Below are positions 1-7,268 of a stretch of DNA of 64,000 nt, one piece after another; position 1 is the stretch's first letter; each line of letters opens with the position of its first letter. This DNA comes from Robertkochia flava. Its GTDB lineage: Bacteria > Bacteroidota > Bacteroidia > Flavobacteriales > Flavobacteriaceae. Under the pieces are notes generated by a model. It was given only the letters and a program-made list of their open reading frames with translations, had not been told where the DNA came from and did no database searches. The translations under genes were made by a program, and so were the position numbers. The stretch is from positions 186,001 to 250,000 of the forward strand of contig NZ_JAINZT010000004.1 in the NCBI RefSeq assembly GCF_020166515.1. The letters run 5' to 3'.

Positions 1-326
1 GAAGACACATAAGCTCCGTGCCTGGCAATCGCGTGAGGTACTACACGGATGCCCTTCTTTTTATAGCCGGTCTTAAGGGGGATCTTATCGTGAAATTCGA
101 GGGGGCCGGCCTCCATGGTCTGCATTTTCTGAATCGGAAAATAAAGAACCACCGCCTTCTTTACCCATTCGTTAACCTGCCAGCCGTCGGAAACCGGCTC
201 AGCCACACGCAGCTGGCCTTCGTCGAGCAGGGCGATCACCTCTCTGATGGTTTGTTGTGTATGTTGATCATTCAGAAGATCCCGGTTTTCCCAGGCTTGC
301 TCTATTATTTTTCTGATTTCGTTCAT
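1..326 (-). CDS. dapD: 2,3,4,5-tetrahydropyridine-2,6-dicarboxylate N-succinyltransferase, N-terminal part (cut by window edge)
   Basis: Only the first 108 codons are inside the window; the gene continues beyond the left edge. The protein begins MNEIRKIIEQAWENRDLL and contains DGWQVNEWVKKAVVLYF and then KKGIRVVPHAIARHGAYV, which are typical of the N-terminal helical domain and start of the left-handed beta-helix of DapD. The family succinylates tetrahydrodipicolinate in the lysine and meso-diaminopimelate pathway (cytoplasm). It is transcribed away from ruvX, and the two genes share a 98-base divergent upstream region. The catalytic part is not visible, so the call rests on the N-terminus. 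Confidence 0.88.
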   Translation of the reverse strand, partial: MNEIRKIIEQAWENRDLLNDQHTQQTIREVIALLDEGQLRVAEPVSDGWQVNEWVKKAVVLYFPIQKMQTMEAGPLEFHDKIPLKTGYKKKGIRVVPHAIARHGAYVS

Positions 327-404
327 GTGTTATTATTTTAACGCAAAGATACAGGCTTCGGGATTATTGTCACCTTACATTTACAGATGTAACAATTTAA
401 GCTG

Positions 405-412
405 TAATTTTG
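405..412 (+). promoter_or_regulatory. Bacteroidetes -7 element upstream of ruvX
   Basis: TAATTTTG fits the Bacteroidetes -7 consensus TAnnTTTG. It ends only 12 bases before the ATG at 425, so a transcript starting about 7 bases downstream would have almost no leader. I saw no convincing -33 TTG at the usual distance. Confidence 0.45.
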
Positions 413-424
413 GTAAAAAATCAA

Positions 425-838
425 ATGGGACGCATTCTTGCAATCGATTACGGGAAAAAGCGAACGGGCCTGGCGGTAACCGACGAGTTGCAAATGATTG
501 CATCCGGGCTTACCACTGTACCCACCAATGAACTGATGGGGTACCTCACCCGGTATTGCAGGGATGAAAAGGTGGATGTACTGGTGGTCGGAGAGCCCAA
601 ACGCATGCATGATGAACCTTCGGACATTGAGGCCGATATTGCAAAATTCCTGAAAAAGCTGCAGAAGGTTTTACCGGGGTTGCAGGTAGAACGAGTAGAT
701 GAACGGTTTACCTCCAGGATGGCATTTCAGACGCTGATAGATAGCGGATTAGGACGAAAAAAACGAAAGGATAAAGCCCTGCTGGATGAGGTGAGTGCCA
801 CCATTATCCTACAAAGTTACTTAGAAGCTAAGGGGTAA
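425..838 (+). CDS. ruvX: Holliday junction resolvase-like nuclease RuvX/YqgF
   Basis: A 137-residue protein of the normal RuvX/YqgF length. It starts MGRILAIDYGKKRTGLAV, the RNase H-like first strand with the catalytic Asp. VDVLVVGEPKRMHDEPSD and VERVDERFTSRMA carry the conserved Glu and the DERFTS motif, and LLDEVSATIIL holds the final acidic residue. The family acts in 16S rRNA 5' maturation and was first proposed as a Holliday junction resolvase. A TTG at 410 would add five residues, but ATG 425 matches the family start and lies just after a -7 element. Def lies downstream but is separated by the small type IX cargo gene. Confidence 0.93.
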   Translation: MGRILAIDYGKKRTGLAVTDELQMIASGLTTVPTNELMGYLTRYCRDEKVDVLVVGEPKRMHDEPSDIEADIAKFLKKLQKVLPGLQVERVDERFTSRMAFQTLIDSGLGRKKRKDKALLDEVSATIILQSYLEAKG

Positions 839-896
839 TTTTAAGTATTTTCCCCGTAATTTTTGCTGATTTACGTGCGTGGTATTGAAATATTTT

Positions 897-904
897 TAAC
901 TTTG
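897..904 (+). promoter_or_regulatory. Bacteroidetes -7 element upstream of the small T9SS protein
   Basis: TAACTTTG matches TAnnTTTG exactly and lies 66 bases before the ATG at 971. A TTG occurs upstream but only 9 bases away, so the -33 element is not clear. Confidence 0.5.
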
Positions 905-970
905 TTAGTTGATAATTAGATCTTTACCCAAAGATTAACCTACATATGTCTAACTTTTAAACAGTAGTGA

Positions 971-1396
971 ATGAAAAAAATAACTACCCTTCTCATTTAC
1001 TTGTTGCTCTTACCATTTGCCTTTTCCGCCCCAACGGTGAATTGTGAAGAGTCTCTGCCCCAGCCAATTAACGTGTTGGCAAACCCCGCTATGGAACCTG
1101 CTCCGGAGTGGTCTCTGGACTACCGTTTGCTATTGCTATCTGAAACTATAACGCAAAAAGATGCGGTTAAAGTATACCCCAATCCCGTAAACCGAAAAGA
1201 CGAACTCAATATCAGTCTCAGGGGAGCCGGAAAGAAATACCTTAGTTTTTATGATATCACCGGTAAAATGGTCAAGCAGGTGGTTACTGAAAAAAATGCA
1301 GTAGCCCTCAGTGTGGCCGACCTCGGTGTTGGCGTTTACATTCTCAATGTAAAGTCAGCATCCCTTCAGACTACCAAGAAGGTGATCATCAGGTAG
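971..1396 (+). CDS. Small secreted protein with type IX secretion (Por) C-terminal sorting domain
   Basis: A 141-residue protein. Residues 1-19 form a Sec signal peptide (MKKITTLLIYLLLLPFAFS). About 45 residues without a recognisable domain follow. From about residue 66 the rest is a type A sorting domain: VYPNPVNRKDELNIS, then FYDITGKMV and LGVGVYILNVKS, ending KKVIIR. Such domains send cargo through the type IX system across the outer membrane and are then cleaved. There is almost no passenger, so the mature product would be a short peptide of unknown function. It stands alone between ruvX and def with its own -7 element. Confidence 0.8.
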   Translation: MKKITTLLIYLLLLPFAFSAPTVNCEESLPQPINVLANPAMEPAPEWSLDYRLLLLSETITQKDAVKVYPNPVNRKDELNISLRGAGKKYLSFYDITGKMVKQVVTEKNAVALSVADLGVGVYILNVKSASLQTTKKVIIR

Positions 1397-1448
1397 GCAC
1401 CTTATTTTTAAGATAAGCTTTGTAAACCCCACGGTAATAATTAGGGAA

Positions 1449-1464
1449 TATCTTTGTATTTTTG
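1449..1464 (+). promoter_or_regulatory. Two overlapping-phase -7 elements upstream of def
   Basis: TATCTTTG (1449-1456) is followed directly by TATTTTTG (1457-1464). Both fit TAnnTTTG and both precede the ATG at 1487 by a short leader. Either or both could drive def. They also argue against the TTG at 1454 as a start, since it lies inside the first element. Confidence 0.5.
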
Positions 1465-1486
1465 CTGGCCTAAAAGCCTAGAGAAT

Positions 1487-2077
1487 ATGATATTACCTAT
1501 TGTTGCTTACGGAGACCCCGTATTGCGCAAAGAAGGCCAGGACATCACAGCCGATTACCCGGAACTGGATACCCTGATTTCCAATATGTTTGAGACTATG
1601 TACAACGCCCAGGGGGTTGGATTAGCAGCTCCTCAGATCGGTTTGCCCATCCGTCTCTTTATAATTGATGCAACCCCTTTTGCCGATGATGAGGATCTGT
1701 CTGAAGAAGAACAGGCAGCTCTTAAGGATTTTAAGAAGGTATTTATTAATGCCCGAATCCTTGAGGAGAACGGAACTCCGTGGACCTTTAACGAAGGGTG
1801 TCTGAGTATCCCCGATATCCGGGAAGATGTAAGCAGAAAGGAAATTGTGCGCCTGGAGTATTTCGATGAGCACTTTACCCGTCATGAAGAAGAGTTTTCA
1901 GGACTGGCTGCAAGGGTGATTCAGCACGAATACGATCATATTGACGGCATTTTGTTTACAGATAAATTGTCGAGCCTGCGTAAGCGCCTTTTAAAAGGAA
2001 AGCTTGCTAATATCTCCAAGGGTAAGGTAAGGGTCGATTATAAGATGCGCTTTCCGGCAGCTAAAAAAGCCAGGTAA
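1487..2077 (+). CDS. def: Peptide deformylase
   Basis: A 196-residue protein. The three deformylase motifs are present in order: GVGLAAPQIG (about residue 45), EGCLSIP (about 108) with the metal-binding Cys, and QHEYDHIDG (about 147) with the HExxH metal site. The enzyme removes the formyl group from the N-terminal Met of new proteins (cytoplasm). The ATG at 1487 gives MILPIVAYGDPVLR, the usual family start; an in-frame TTG upstream lies inside the promoter. It is followed 59 bases later by the DUF5606 gene on the same strand. Confidence 0.97.
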   Translation: MILPIVAYGDPVLRKEGQDITADYPELDTLISNMFETMYNAQGVGLAAPQIGLPIRLFIIDATPFADDEDLSEEEQAALKDFKKVFINARILEENGTPWTFNEGCLSIPDIREDVSRKEIVRLEYFDEHFTRHEEEFSGLAARVIQHEYDHIDGILFTDKLSSLRKRLLKGKLANISKGKVRVDYKMRFPAAKKAR

Positions 2078-2136
2078 TCGTTTTGAAAACTATGATAAAG
2101 CAATGATATTTGCGTTCGCAAAAATAAGATAAGCAT

Positions 2137-2571
2137 ATGGGGTTAGATAAGATCTTAGCTATTTCCGGTAAACCCGGATTGTACCAGTTAAAAGCTCAAA
2201 CCAGGTCAGGGTTTGTAGCCGAATCGTTGATCGATGGAAAAAGGATCTCGGTAGGATTGAGGAATAATGTCAGTCTGCTTTCCGAGATCGCAATTTATAC
2301 CCTTACCGAAGAGGTGCCACTCAGAGAAGTATTCAAGAAGATCTCTGAAAAGGAAAACGGGGGAAAAACCGCTGTTGGACATAAGGAAAGCAAGGATAAG
2401 CTGGAGGAGTATTTTTTCGGTATTCTTCCTGATTATGATGAGGACCGGGTGTATCCAAGCGATATTAAAAAAGTATTGCAATGGTATAACCTGCTTCAGC
2501 AGAACGGGATCACCGATTTTTCAGAAGAAGAACAGGAAGAGGTCGCCGACGAAGATAAGTCAGCAGAATAA
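2137..2571 (+). CDS. DUF5606 domain-containing protein
   Basis: A 144-residue protein with no signal peptide. It opens GLDKILAISGKPGLYQLKA and continues with a GFVAESL...GKRISVGLRNNVSLL segment, which I recognise as the DUF5606 family found across Bacteroidetes. The middle (LEEYFFGILPDYDEDRVY) predicts a helical second half, and the tail after about residue 126 is very acidic. Function is unknown. It lies 59 bases after def in the same direction, an arrangement often seen in Flavobacteriaceae, and is closed by a strong terminator at 2599. Confidence 0.82.
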   Translation: MGLDKILAISGKPGLYQLKAQTRSGFVAESLIDGKRISVGLRNNVSLLSEIAIYTLTEEVPLREVFKKISEKENGGKTAVGHKESKDKLEEYFFGILPDYDEDRVYPSDIKKVLQWYNLLQQNGITDFSEEEQEEVADEDKSAE

Positions 2572-2598
2572 GCCTTTGCTATAAAGTATACTTAAAAG

Positions 2599-2625
2599 AA
2601 CCTTCCTGCGGGAAGGTTTTTTTTT
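2599..2625 (+). terminator. Rho-independent terminator after DUF5606 gene
   Basis: AACCTTCC-TGCG-GGAAGGTT is a perfect 8-bp stem with a 4-base loop, followed by a run of nine T. It lies 28 bases after the stop codon. Confidence 0.88.
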
Positions 2626-2713
2626 GCTTAACTTTAAAACCAATCCGATGCCATGCCTCGGAAAAGCCCTAACTCAGGAATCCGACAGATCCCCCTGATC
2701 AGAAGTATTTCAA

Positions 2714-3394
2714 ATGTGCACAGTTAGCTATATTGTTACCGGCAAGGGGTATATACTTACCTCTAACCGTGATGAAGACCCCGGCAGGAAAGCCCTTCCG
2801 CCAGAGCCCTGGACATGGGACGGGGAGGAGGTGTTTAAGGCGCCCCGGGATACGCAAAAGAACGGTACCTGGTGTGCTGCAGATCACAGTGGCAGAACCG
2901 CCTGTGTGCTGAACGGGGCTTTTGAAAAGCAAAATTGGTCACCACCCTATGCGGTAAGTAGGGGACTGCTGATCCCTCATGCTTTTCGTGCCAGAAGTTT
3001 TTTTGAATTCTCACATCAGCAGGATTTTACGGGGATGGCGCCTTTTACCCTGATCCTGGTAGATGACCTTTTGCAGGTGGTCCGGTGGGACGGAAAAAGG
3101 CGCAGTATCACATTCCTGAGTAAAAACAAGGCTCACTTATGGTCTTCTTCTACCTTGTATACGCGGGAAGAGCACCTGGATAAACTGGAAACCTTCAGGG
3201 ATTTTTTAAATGCGGGTAATGACGTTGATGCGGAGAAGATCCTCGAGCTCCACGGTTTGGGTACCCCCACTAACTTTATTCTTGACCAGCCTGGTGTGAA
3301 AACGGTGAGTATAACCCAGGTGAAGGTAAGTGATAACGGAAGTTTCTCTATGGACTACTTTGAGACCGGACGCAGGCATGTTCCGGCAGGTTAA
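2714..3394 (+). CDS. NRDE family protein (TANGO2-like)
   Basis: A 226-residue protein starting MCTVSYIV with Cys at position 2, then the signature TSNRDEDPGR at about residues 17-26. The NGTWCAADHSGRTACVLNG block is also typical of the NRDE/TANGO2 family. These proteins resemble N-terminal nucleophile hydrolases, with Cys2 the likely nucleophile after Met removal. No substrate is established for the bacterial members. The gene stands between two terminated or promoter-bearing units and appears to be transcribed alone. Confidence 0.85.
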   Translation: MCTVSYIVTGKGYILTSNRDEDPGRKALPPEPWTWDGEEVFKAPRDTQKNGTWCAADHSGRTACVLNGAFEKQNWSPPYAVSRGLLIPHAFRARSFFEFSHQQDFTGMAPFTLILVDDLLQVVRWDGKRRSITFLSKNKAHLWSSSTLYTREEHLDKLETFRDFLNAGNDVDAEKILELHGLGTPTNFILDQPGVKTVSITQVKVSDNGSFSMDYFETGRRHVPAG

Positions 3395-3569
3395 ACTTTG
3401 AGGGCTCCAAATCGCATCAAGCCGGTTCCAGGGTCGATCAGTACGAAAGGTACCCCGGGATTTCAAAGACAGAGACCGGGGATTCCCGCCGTTTTCTGAA
3501 GCAAAAATCCGTTATTTGCAGTATAAGGATATCAGGAATAATCCCCTGAATGTTTAACCGTATCAGGAT

Positions 3570-4346
3570 ATGAAAAATAAAAGAGCAGAACAATTAAAGG
3601 CATTCGACAGGCTGTTGACCATTATGGACGAATTGCGAGAGCAATGTCCGTGGGACAGAAAACAGACCCTGCAATCGTTACGGCATCTTACCATTGAAGA
3701 GACGTATGAGCTGGGTGATGCCATTCTCGATAACGACCTGGAGGAAGTTAAAAAGGAATTAGGCGATCTTTTACTTCACATTGTTTTCTATGCTAAGATC
3801 GGAAGTGAAACGGAGGCTTTTGATATTGCCGATGTTGCCAATGGGATCTGCGATAAGCTTATCGACAGGCACCCTCATATTTATGGGGATGTGGAGGTTG
3901 CCGATGAGGAAGAAGTAAAACAGAATTGGGAGAAGCTCAAGCTCAGGGAAGGTAAGAAAAGTGTCCTCGAAGGTGTTCCTAAAAGTTTACCGGCCTTGGT
4001 GAAGGCCAGTCGTATCCAGGATAAAGTGGCCGGGGTTGGTTTCGATTGGGAGAAACCCGAGCAGGTATGGGAAAAACTGGAAGAGGAGTTACAGGAGTTC
4101 AGGGAAGAGGTGAATTCCGGAACCCGGGATCGCATTGAAGAAGAATTTGGAGATGTGATGTTTTCCATGATCAACTACGCCCGTTTCCTGAAGGTTAACC
4201 CGGAGGATGCCCTGGAACGCACCAACAAGAAGTTTATAAAACGGTTTCGCTATCTGGAGGAAAAGGCTTCCCAGACGGGGAAATCCCTCCAGGATATGAC
4301 CCTGGCCGAGATGGATGTGTTTTGGGAAGAGGCCAAGAAGTTATAA
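3570..4346 (+). CDS. mazG: Nucleoside triphosphate pyrophosphohydrolase MazG
   Basis: A 258-residue, two-domain MazG. The first domain has the REQCPWDRKQTLQSL start and the metal-binding pattern EETYELGDAI...ELGDLLLHIVFYA. The second has WEKLEEELQEFREEV and EEEFGDVMFSMINYARFL. MazG hydrolyses NTPs to NMP and pyrophosphate, clearing non-canonical nucleotides and affecting (p)ppGpp-related stress in E. coli. Length matches the usual 260 or so residues. The downstream MATE gene has its own -7 element 14 bases after this stop codon. Confidence 0.96.
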   Translation: MKNKRAEQLKAFDRLLTIMDELREQCPWDRKQTLQSLRHLTIEETYELGDAILDNDLEEVKKELGDLLLHIVFYAKIGSETEAFDIADVANGICDKLIDRHPHIYGDVEVADEEEVKQNWEKLKLREGKKSVLEGVPKSLPALVKASRIQDKVAGVGFDWEKPEQVWEKLEEELQEFREEVNSGTRDRIEEEFGDVMFSMINYARFLKVNPEDALERTNKKFIKRFRYLEEKASQTGKSLQDMTLAEMDVFWEEAKKL

Positions 4347-4359
4347 GGGGTAATTCGCG

Positions 4360-4367
4360 TATCTTTG
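4360..4367 (+). promoter_or_regulatory. Bacteroidetes -7 element upstream of the MATE gene
   Basis: TATCTTTG, followed by C, matches TAnnTTTG. It lies between the mazG stop (4346) and the MATE ATG (4389), leaving a leader of about 15 bases. Confidence 0.5.
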
Positions 4368-4388
4368 CCTCGCAAAAAAATCAGCAGA

Positions 4389-5783
4389 ATGCTAAAGAAT
4401 TACACCAGGGAGTTCGCATATAACCTTCGCCTGGCCTCCCCGGTAATCCTGGGGATGCTGGGGCATACTTTTGTAGGGTTTGCAGACAATGTGATGGTGG
4501 GGCAATTGGGGACCGCACAACTGGCGGCTGTTTCCCTGGGGAACAGTTTTATTTTTATAGCCATGTCGCTTGGAATCGGATTTACTACGGCGATCACCCC
4601 ATTGGTAGCTGAGGCCGATGCCGCCGGAAATGTGACAGAAGGGAAAAATGCCTTTAAACACGGACTGGTACTTTCTACAGCGCTTGGAATTGCACTTTTC
4701 CTGGTGGTCCTGCTCAGTAAACCCCTGATGGATCTGATGAATCAGCCCGTGGAAGTGGTGTCTCTCGCCCTGCCGTATCTGGACATTGTGGCCGTTTCCC
4801 TCATCCCGCTTATCGTATTCCAGGCCCTGAAGCAGTTCTCTGACGGGTTGTCGCAAACCAAGTATCCGATGTATGCGACCGTAATTGCCAATGTGGTGAA
4901 TATCCTGCTGAACTATTTGCTCATCTTTGGGAAATTTGGTTTTCCGGAGTTAGGCATTATCGGGGCCGGTATCGGAACCCTGGTTTCCCGGATCATCATG
5001 GTTCTTTTTCTATGGCGGTTGCTTCAAACCAGGAAACGTATACGGAAGTACCTGTCTGACATCCGCTATTTTGCCCTGAACAGGGGGGTGATGAAGAAAG
5101 TATTTGACCTGGGTTTTCCATCTGCCCTGCAAATGTTCTTTGAAGTGGGCATATTTACGGCTGCCGTTTGGTTAAGCGGGGTGCTCGGTAAAAATCCGCA
5201 GGCGGCCAACCAGATCGCCCTGAACCTGTCCAGTATGACCTATATGGTGGGAGTAGGTCTCAGTGTGGCGGCCATGGTTCGCGTAGGGAATCAAAAAGGG
5301 TTGAAGGATTACCTGGAGCTGAGGCGTATTGCGATCTCGGTGTTTGTGCTTACCTTCTTTCTCGAAGTTATTTTTGCCTCCTGTTTTATCATTTTCAGGG
5401 ATTGGCTTCCTACTCTTTATCTCGATCAGCATGATATGGCGAATATGAAGGATAACCTGGAGGTGATCTCAGTGGCTTCCCAGCTTTTATTAATCGCGGC
5501 CTTCTTCCAGATTTCAGATGGTTTCCAGGTGGTTTTTCTCGGTGCACTCCGGGGCCTTCAGGATGTTAAGATCCCTACATGGATCACTTTTGTGGCCTAT
5601 TGGGTTATTGGCTTTCCCATCTCTTATTACCTGGGTCTTCACACTTCTCTTGGCAATATGGGAATCTGGATCGGTCTGTTGTCCGGGTTAACGGTGGCAG
5701 CGGTATTTTTGTATTTTAGATTTAATAATTTAACGCGGAGCCTGATTACCGAAGCCGGGGTTGAGGCGAAACAAACAGAATAA
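4389..5783 (+). CDS. MATE family multidrug/cation antiporter
   Basis: A 464-residue integral membrane protein with about 12 membrane segments in two similar halves. The first half begins LASPVILGMLGHTFVGFADN with the MATE pattern VMVGQLGTAQLAA. The second half has GFPSALQMFFEVGIFTAA. Members exchange Na+ or H+ for drugs and other organic cations across the inner membrane; the substrate here cannot be told. The ATG at 4389 is preferred to an upstream non-ATG start because it gives a family-like N-terminus and follows a -7 element. The small acidic gene starts 6 bases after the stop codon. Confidence 0.93.
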   Translation: MLKNYTREFAYNLRLASPVILGMLGHTFVGFADNVMVGQLGTAQLAAVSLGNSFIFIAMSLGIGFTTAITPLVAEADAAGNVTEGKNAFKHGLVLSTALGIALFLVVLLSKPLMDLMNQPVEVVSLALPYLDIVAVSLIPLIVFQALKQFSDGLSQTKYPMYATVIANVVNILLNYLLIFGKFGFPELGIIGAGIGTLVSRIIMVLFLWRLLQTRKRIRKYLSDIRYFALNRGVMKKVFDLGFPSALQMFFEVGIFTAAVWLSGVLGKNPQAANQIALNLSSMTYMVGVGLSVAAMVRVGNQKGLKDYLELRRIAISVFVLTFFLEVIFASCFIIFRDWLPTLYLDQHDMANMKDNLEVISVASQLLLIAAFFQISDGFQVVFLGALRGLQDVKIPTWITFVAYWVIGFPISYYLGLHTSLGNMGIWIGLLSGLTVAAVFLYFRFNNLTRSLITEAGVEAKQTE

Positions 5784-5788
5784 ACACT

Positions 5789-6019
5789 ATGGAATTTCCG
5801 AAATTTTTACTGGGGGATAACACCGATTATCCCGATGCGATCTTTATCGTACATACCGATTATCCCCGCTTTATCATCAATCTTGAAAATGATGAGGTGG
5901 AATGGCTGGAAGAGTTTTCCCCGGAGGATGAAAAAGAGCTTTCCAGTGAAATGAATACCCTTATCGAGGAGGCTACCCGTTTTTACGACCGGGAAGTGAG
6001 CCGGTATGAGAAAGAATAA
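5789..6019 (+). CDS. Small acidic protein, conserved in Flavobacteriaceae, function unknown
   Basis: A 76-residue protein without signal peptide or membrane segment. It is strongly acidic (VEWLEEFSPEDEKELSSEM) with a Phe/Tyr/Ile-rich first half (DAIFIVHTDYPRFIINL) that predicts beta strands and a helical second half. No motif suggests a function. It is tightly placed, 6 bases after the MATE gene and 23 bases before the PAP2 gene, so it is probably co-transcribed. Coding looks real from the tight spacing and ordinary amino-acid use. Confidence 0.72.
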   Translation: MEFPKFLLGDNTDYPDAIFIVHTDYPRFIINLENDEVEWLEEFSPEDEKELSSEMNTLIEEATRFYDREVSRYEKE

Positions 6020-6042
6020 CCAAAGGAAAAACCTCAATCACC

Positions 6043-6615
6043 ATGTTAGATCAATTGATTTCCTGGGATAAGGAAGTGTTTCTTTTTCTGAACGGATGGG
6101 GAACGCCGGCCTGGGATCCATTCTGGCTGTTCATTACCGATAAATGGTCGTCCATTCCGCTCTATGCTGCGTTACTGGTGATCAATTTTTACTTCCTGGG
6201 TAAGAAAAAGGGGATAATAGTTCTGGTGTGCGTAGCCCTGATGATCGCAGCTACAGATCAGCTGGCCAATGTTTTTAAATATGGTTTTGAGCGGCTGCGC
6301 CCATGTTACGATCCCGATTTGCAGGATATGGTCCGCCTGGTAAAAGCGAGTTGCGGCGGTAAATTCGGGTATTTTTCGGCCCACTCAGCCAACAGTTTTG
6401 CCCTGGCCGTGTTCTTTTCCCTCGGGTTCAGAAAGTACCTGCGCGTTTTACCGGTATTCCTTTTGACCTGGGCTGCCATGGTTGCCTACAGCAGGATCTA
6501 TATCGGGGTGCATTTTCCCCTGGATGTGCTCACCGGATTTGGGGTGGGGCTCATCAACGGAAGTGTCTTTTACAGGCTGTACCTGTGGCTTTCTGTAAAA
6601 TTCAGGGCTTCCTGA
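6043..6615 (+). CDS. PAP2 family lipid phosphatase
   Basis: A 190-residue membrane protein with about five membrane segments. The phosphatase motifs are KYGFERLRPCYDP (motif 1, KxxxxxxRP type), GYFSAHSANS (motif 2, the catalytic His) and SRIYIGVHFPLDVLTG (motif 3, SRx5HxxxD). The family dephosphorylates lipid phosphates such as undecaprenyl pyrophosphate or phosphatidic acid at the inner membrane; the exact substrate is not shown. It ends head to tail against the envelope operon on the other strand, overlapping the neighbouring gene by 14 bases. Confidence 0.92.
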   Translation: MLDQLISWDKEVFLFLNGWGTPAWDPFWLFITDKWSSIPLYAALLVINFYFLGKKKGIIVLVCVALMIAATDQLANVFKYGFERLRPCYDPDLQDMVRLVKASCGGKFGYFSAHSANSFALAVFFSLGFRKYLRVLPVFLLTWAAMVAYSRIYIGVHFPLDVLTGFGVGLINGSVFYRLYLWLSVKFRAS

Positions 6616-7264
6616 ACAGATGGCTGTTTAAGGGGTGGAGAAAGATCAGCAGAAAGATCAGTCCGAATGCCAGTTCGTACACCTCCCATTTTCGGTCAGG
6701 AGGAATAATGCTCACCAGAAGCGTACTGGCCAGAAAAGCGATGGTATGATGCCATTGCACTACGGGTACTGCAAAACGATCGAACAGGTCTTTAACCCAT
6801 TGTTTTCTCCGGTACAGGATCGGTACAATGATGAGGTAGATCACCATCACCAGCATGAGTAGCTGACTAAAGATGATCTTGTTCACTTTTTTTCCGCCAA
6901 CCACCAGGTTGTGCAGGTTGGTTTCCTTCTGGGCGTTGTTTTCAAGAAAGTATTCCCCAGACTCGATATCAAATATCCGTTGACCCCAGGAGATCTCCTC
7001 GCCGGCTCCGAAAAGGAATAGCAGGGCAAATCCTAAAACACCCACTTTCCAGGTCAGGGAATTGTATTTTCCCAGGGTAGCAAGACGGTAAAAACACAAA
7101 AGGGAAATGAGAAAAAGGAAAACCGCGGTGCCGTACTCCACACTTCCATCTTCCCTGGCGATCCCCTTATTAAAAAATTCGCCATCAGTGAATCCGTAAT
7201 ATACACTTATGCCCATGACTACAGCTAAGAATACATAGGCGATTTTATCAATTTTGGTAAGCAT
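6602..7264 (-). CDS. Integral membrane protein with GEEISWGQR motif, function unknown
   Basis: A 220-residue protein with about six hydrophobic segments. The most distinctive stretch is FLFGAGEEISWGQRIFD, followed about 20 residues later by NAQKETNLHNLVVGGK. The paired GEEISWGQ and NxQxExNLHN motifs carry conserved polar residues near the membrane face and look like an active site, but I know of no function for it. It is the last gene of the 10.2-6.6 kb operon, starting 4 bases after the GT39 gene, so a role in lipid or glycan modification is a guess from context. Confidence 0.75.
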   Translation of the reverse strand: MLTKIDKIAYVFLAVVMGISVYYGFTDGEFFNKGIAREDGSVEYGTAVFLFLISLLCFYRLATLGKYNSLTWKVGVLGFALLFLFGAGEEISWGQRIFDIESGEYFLENNAQKETNLHNLVVGGKKVNKIIFSQLLMLVMVIYLIIVPILYRRKQWVKDLFDRFAVPVVQWHHTIAFLASTLLVSIIPPDRKWEVYELAFGLIFLLIFLHPLNSHLFRKP

Positions 7265-7268
7265 AGGT

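Noticed and set aside
2267-2584. 105-codon frame overlapping the DUF5606 gene
   Set aside because: Another frame of the same strand; the DUF5606 frame has family pattern and proper boundaries.
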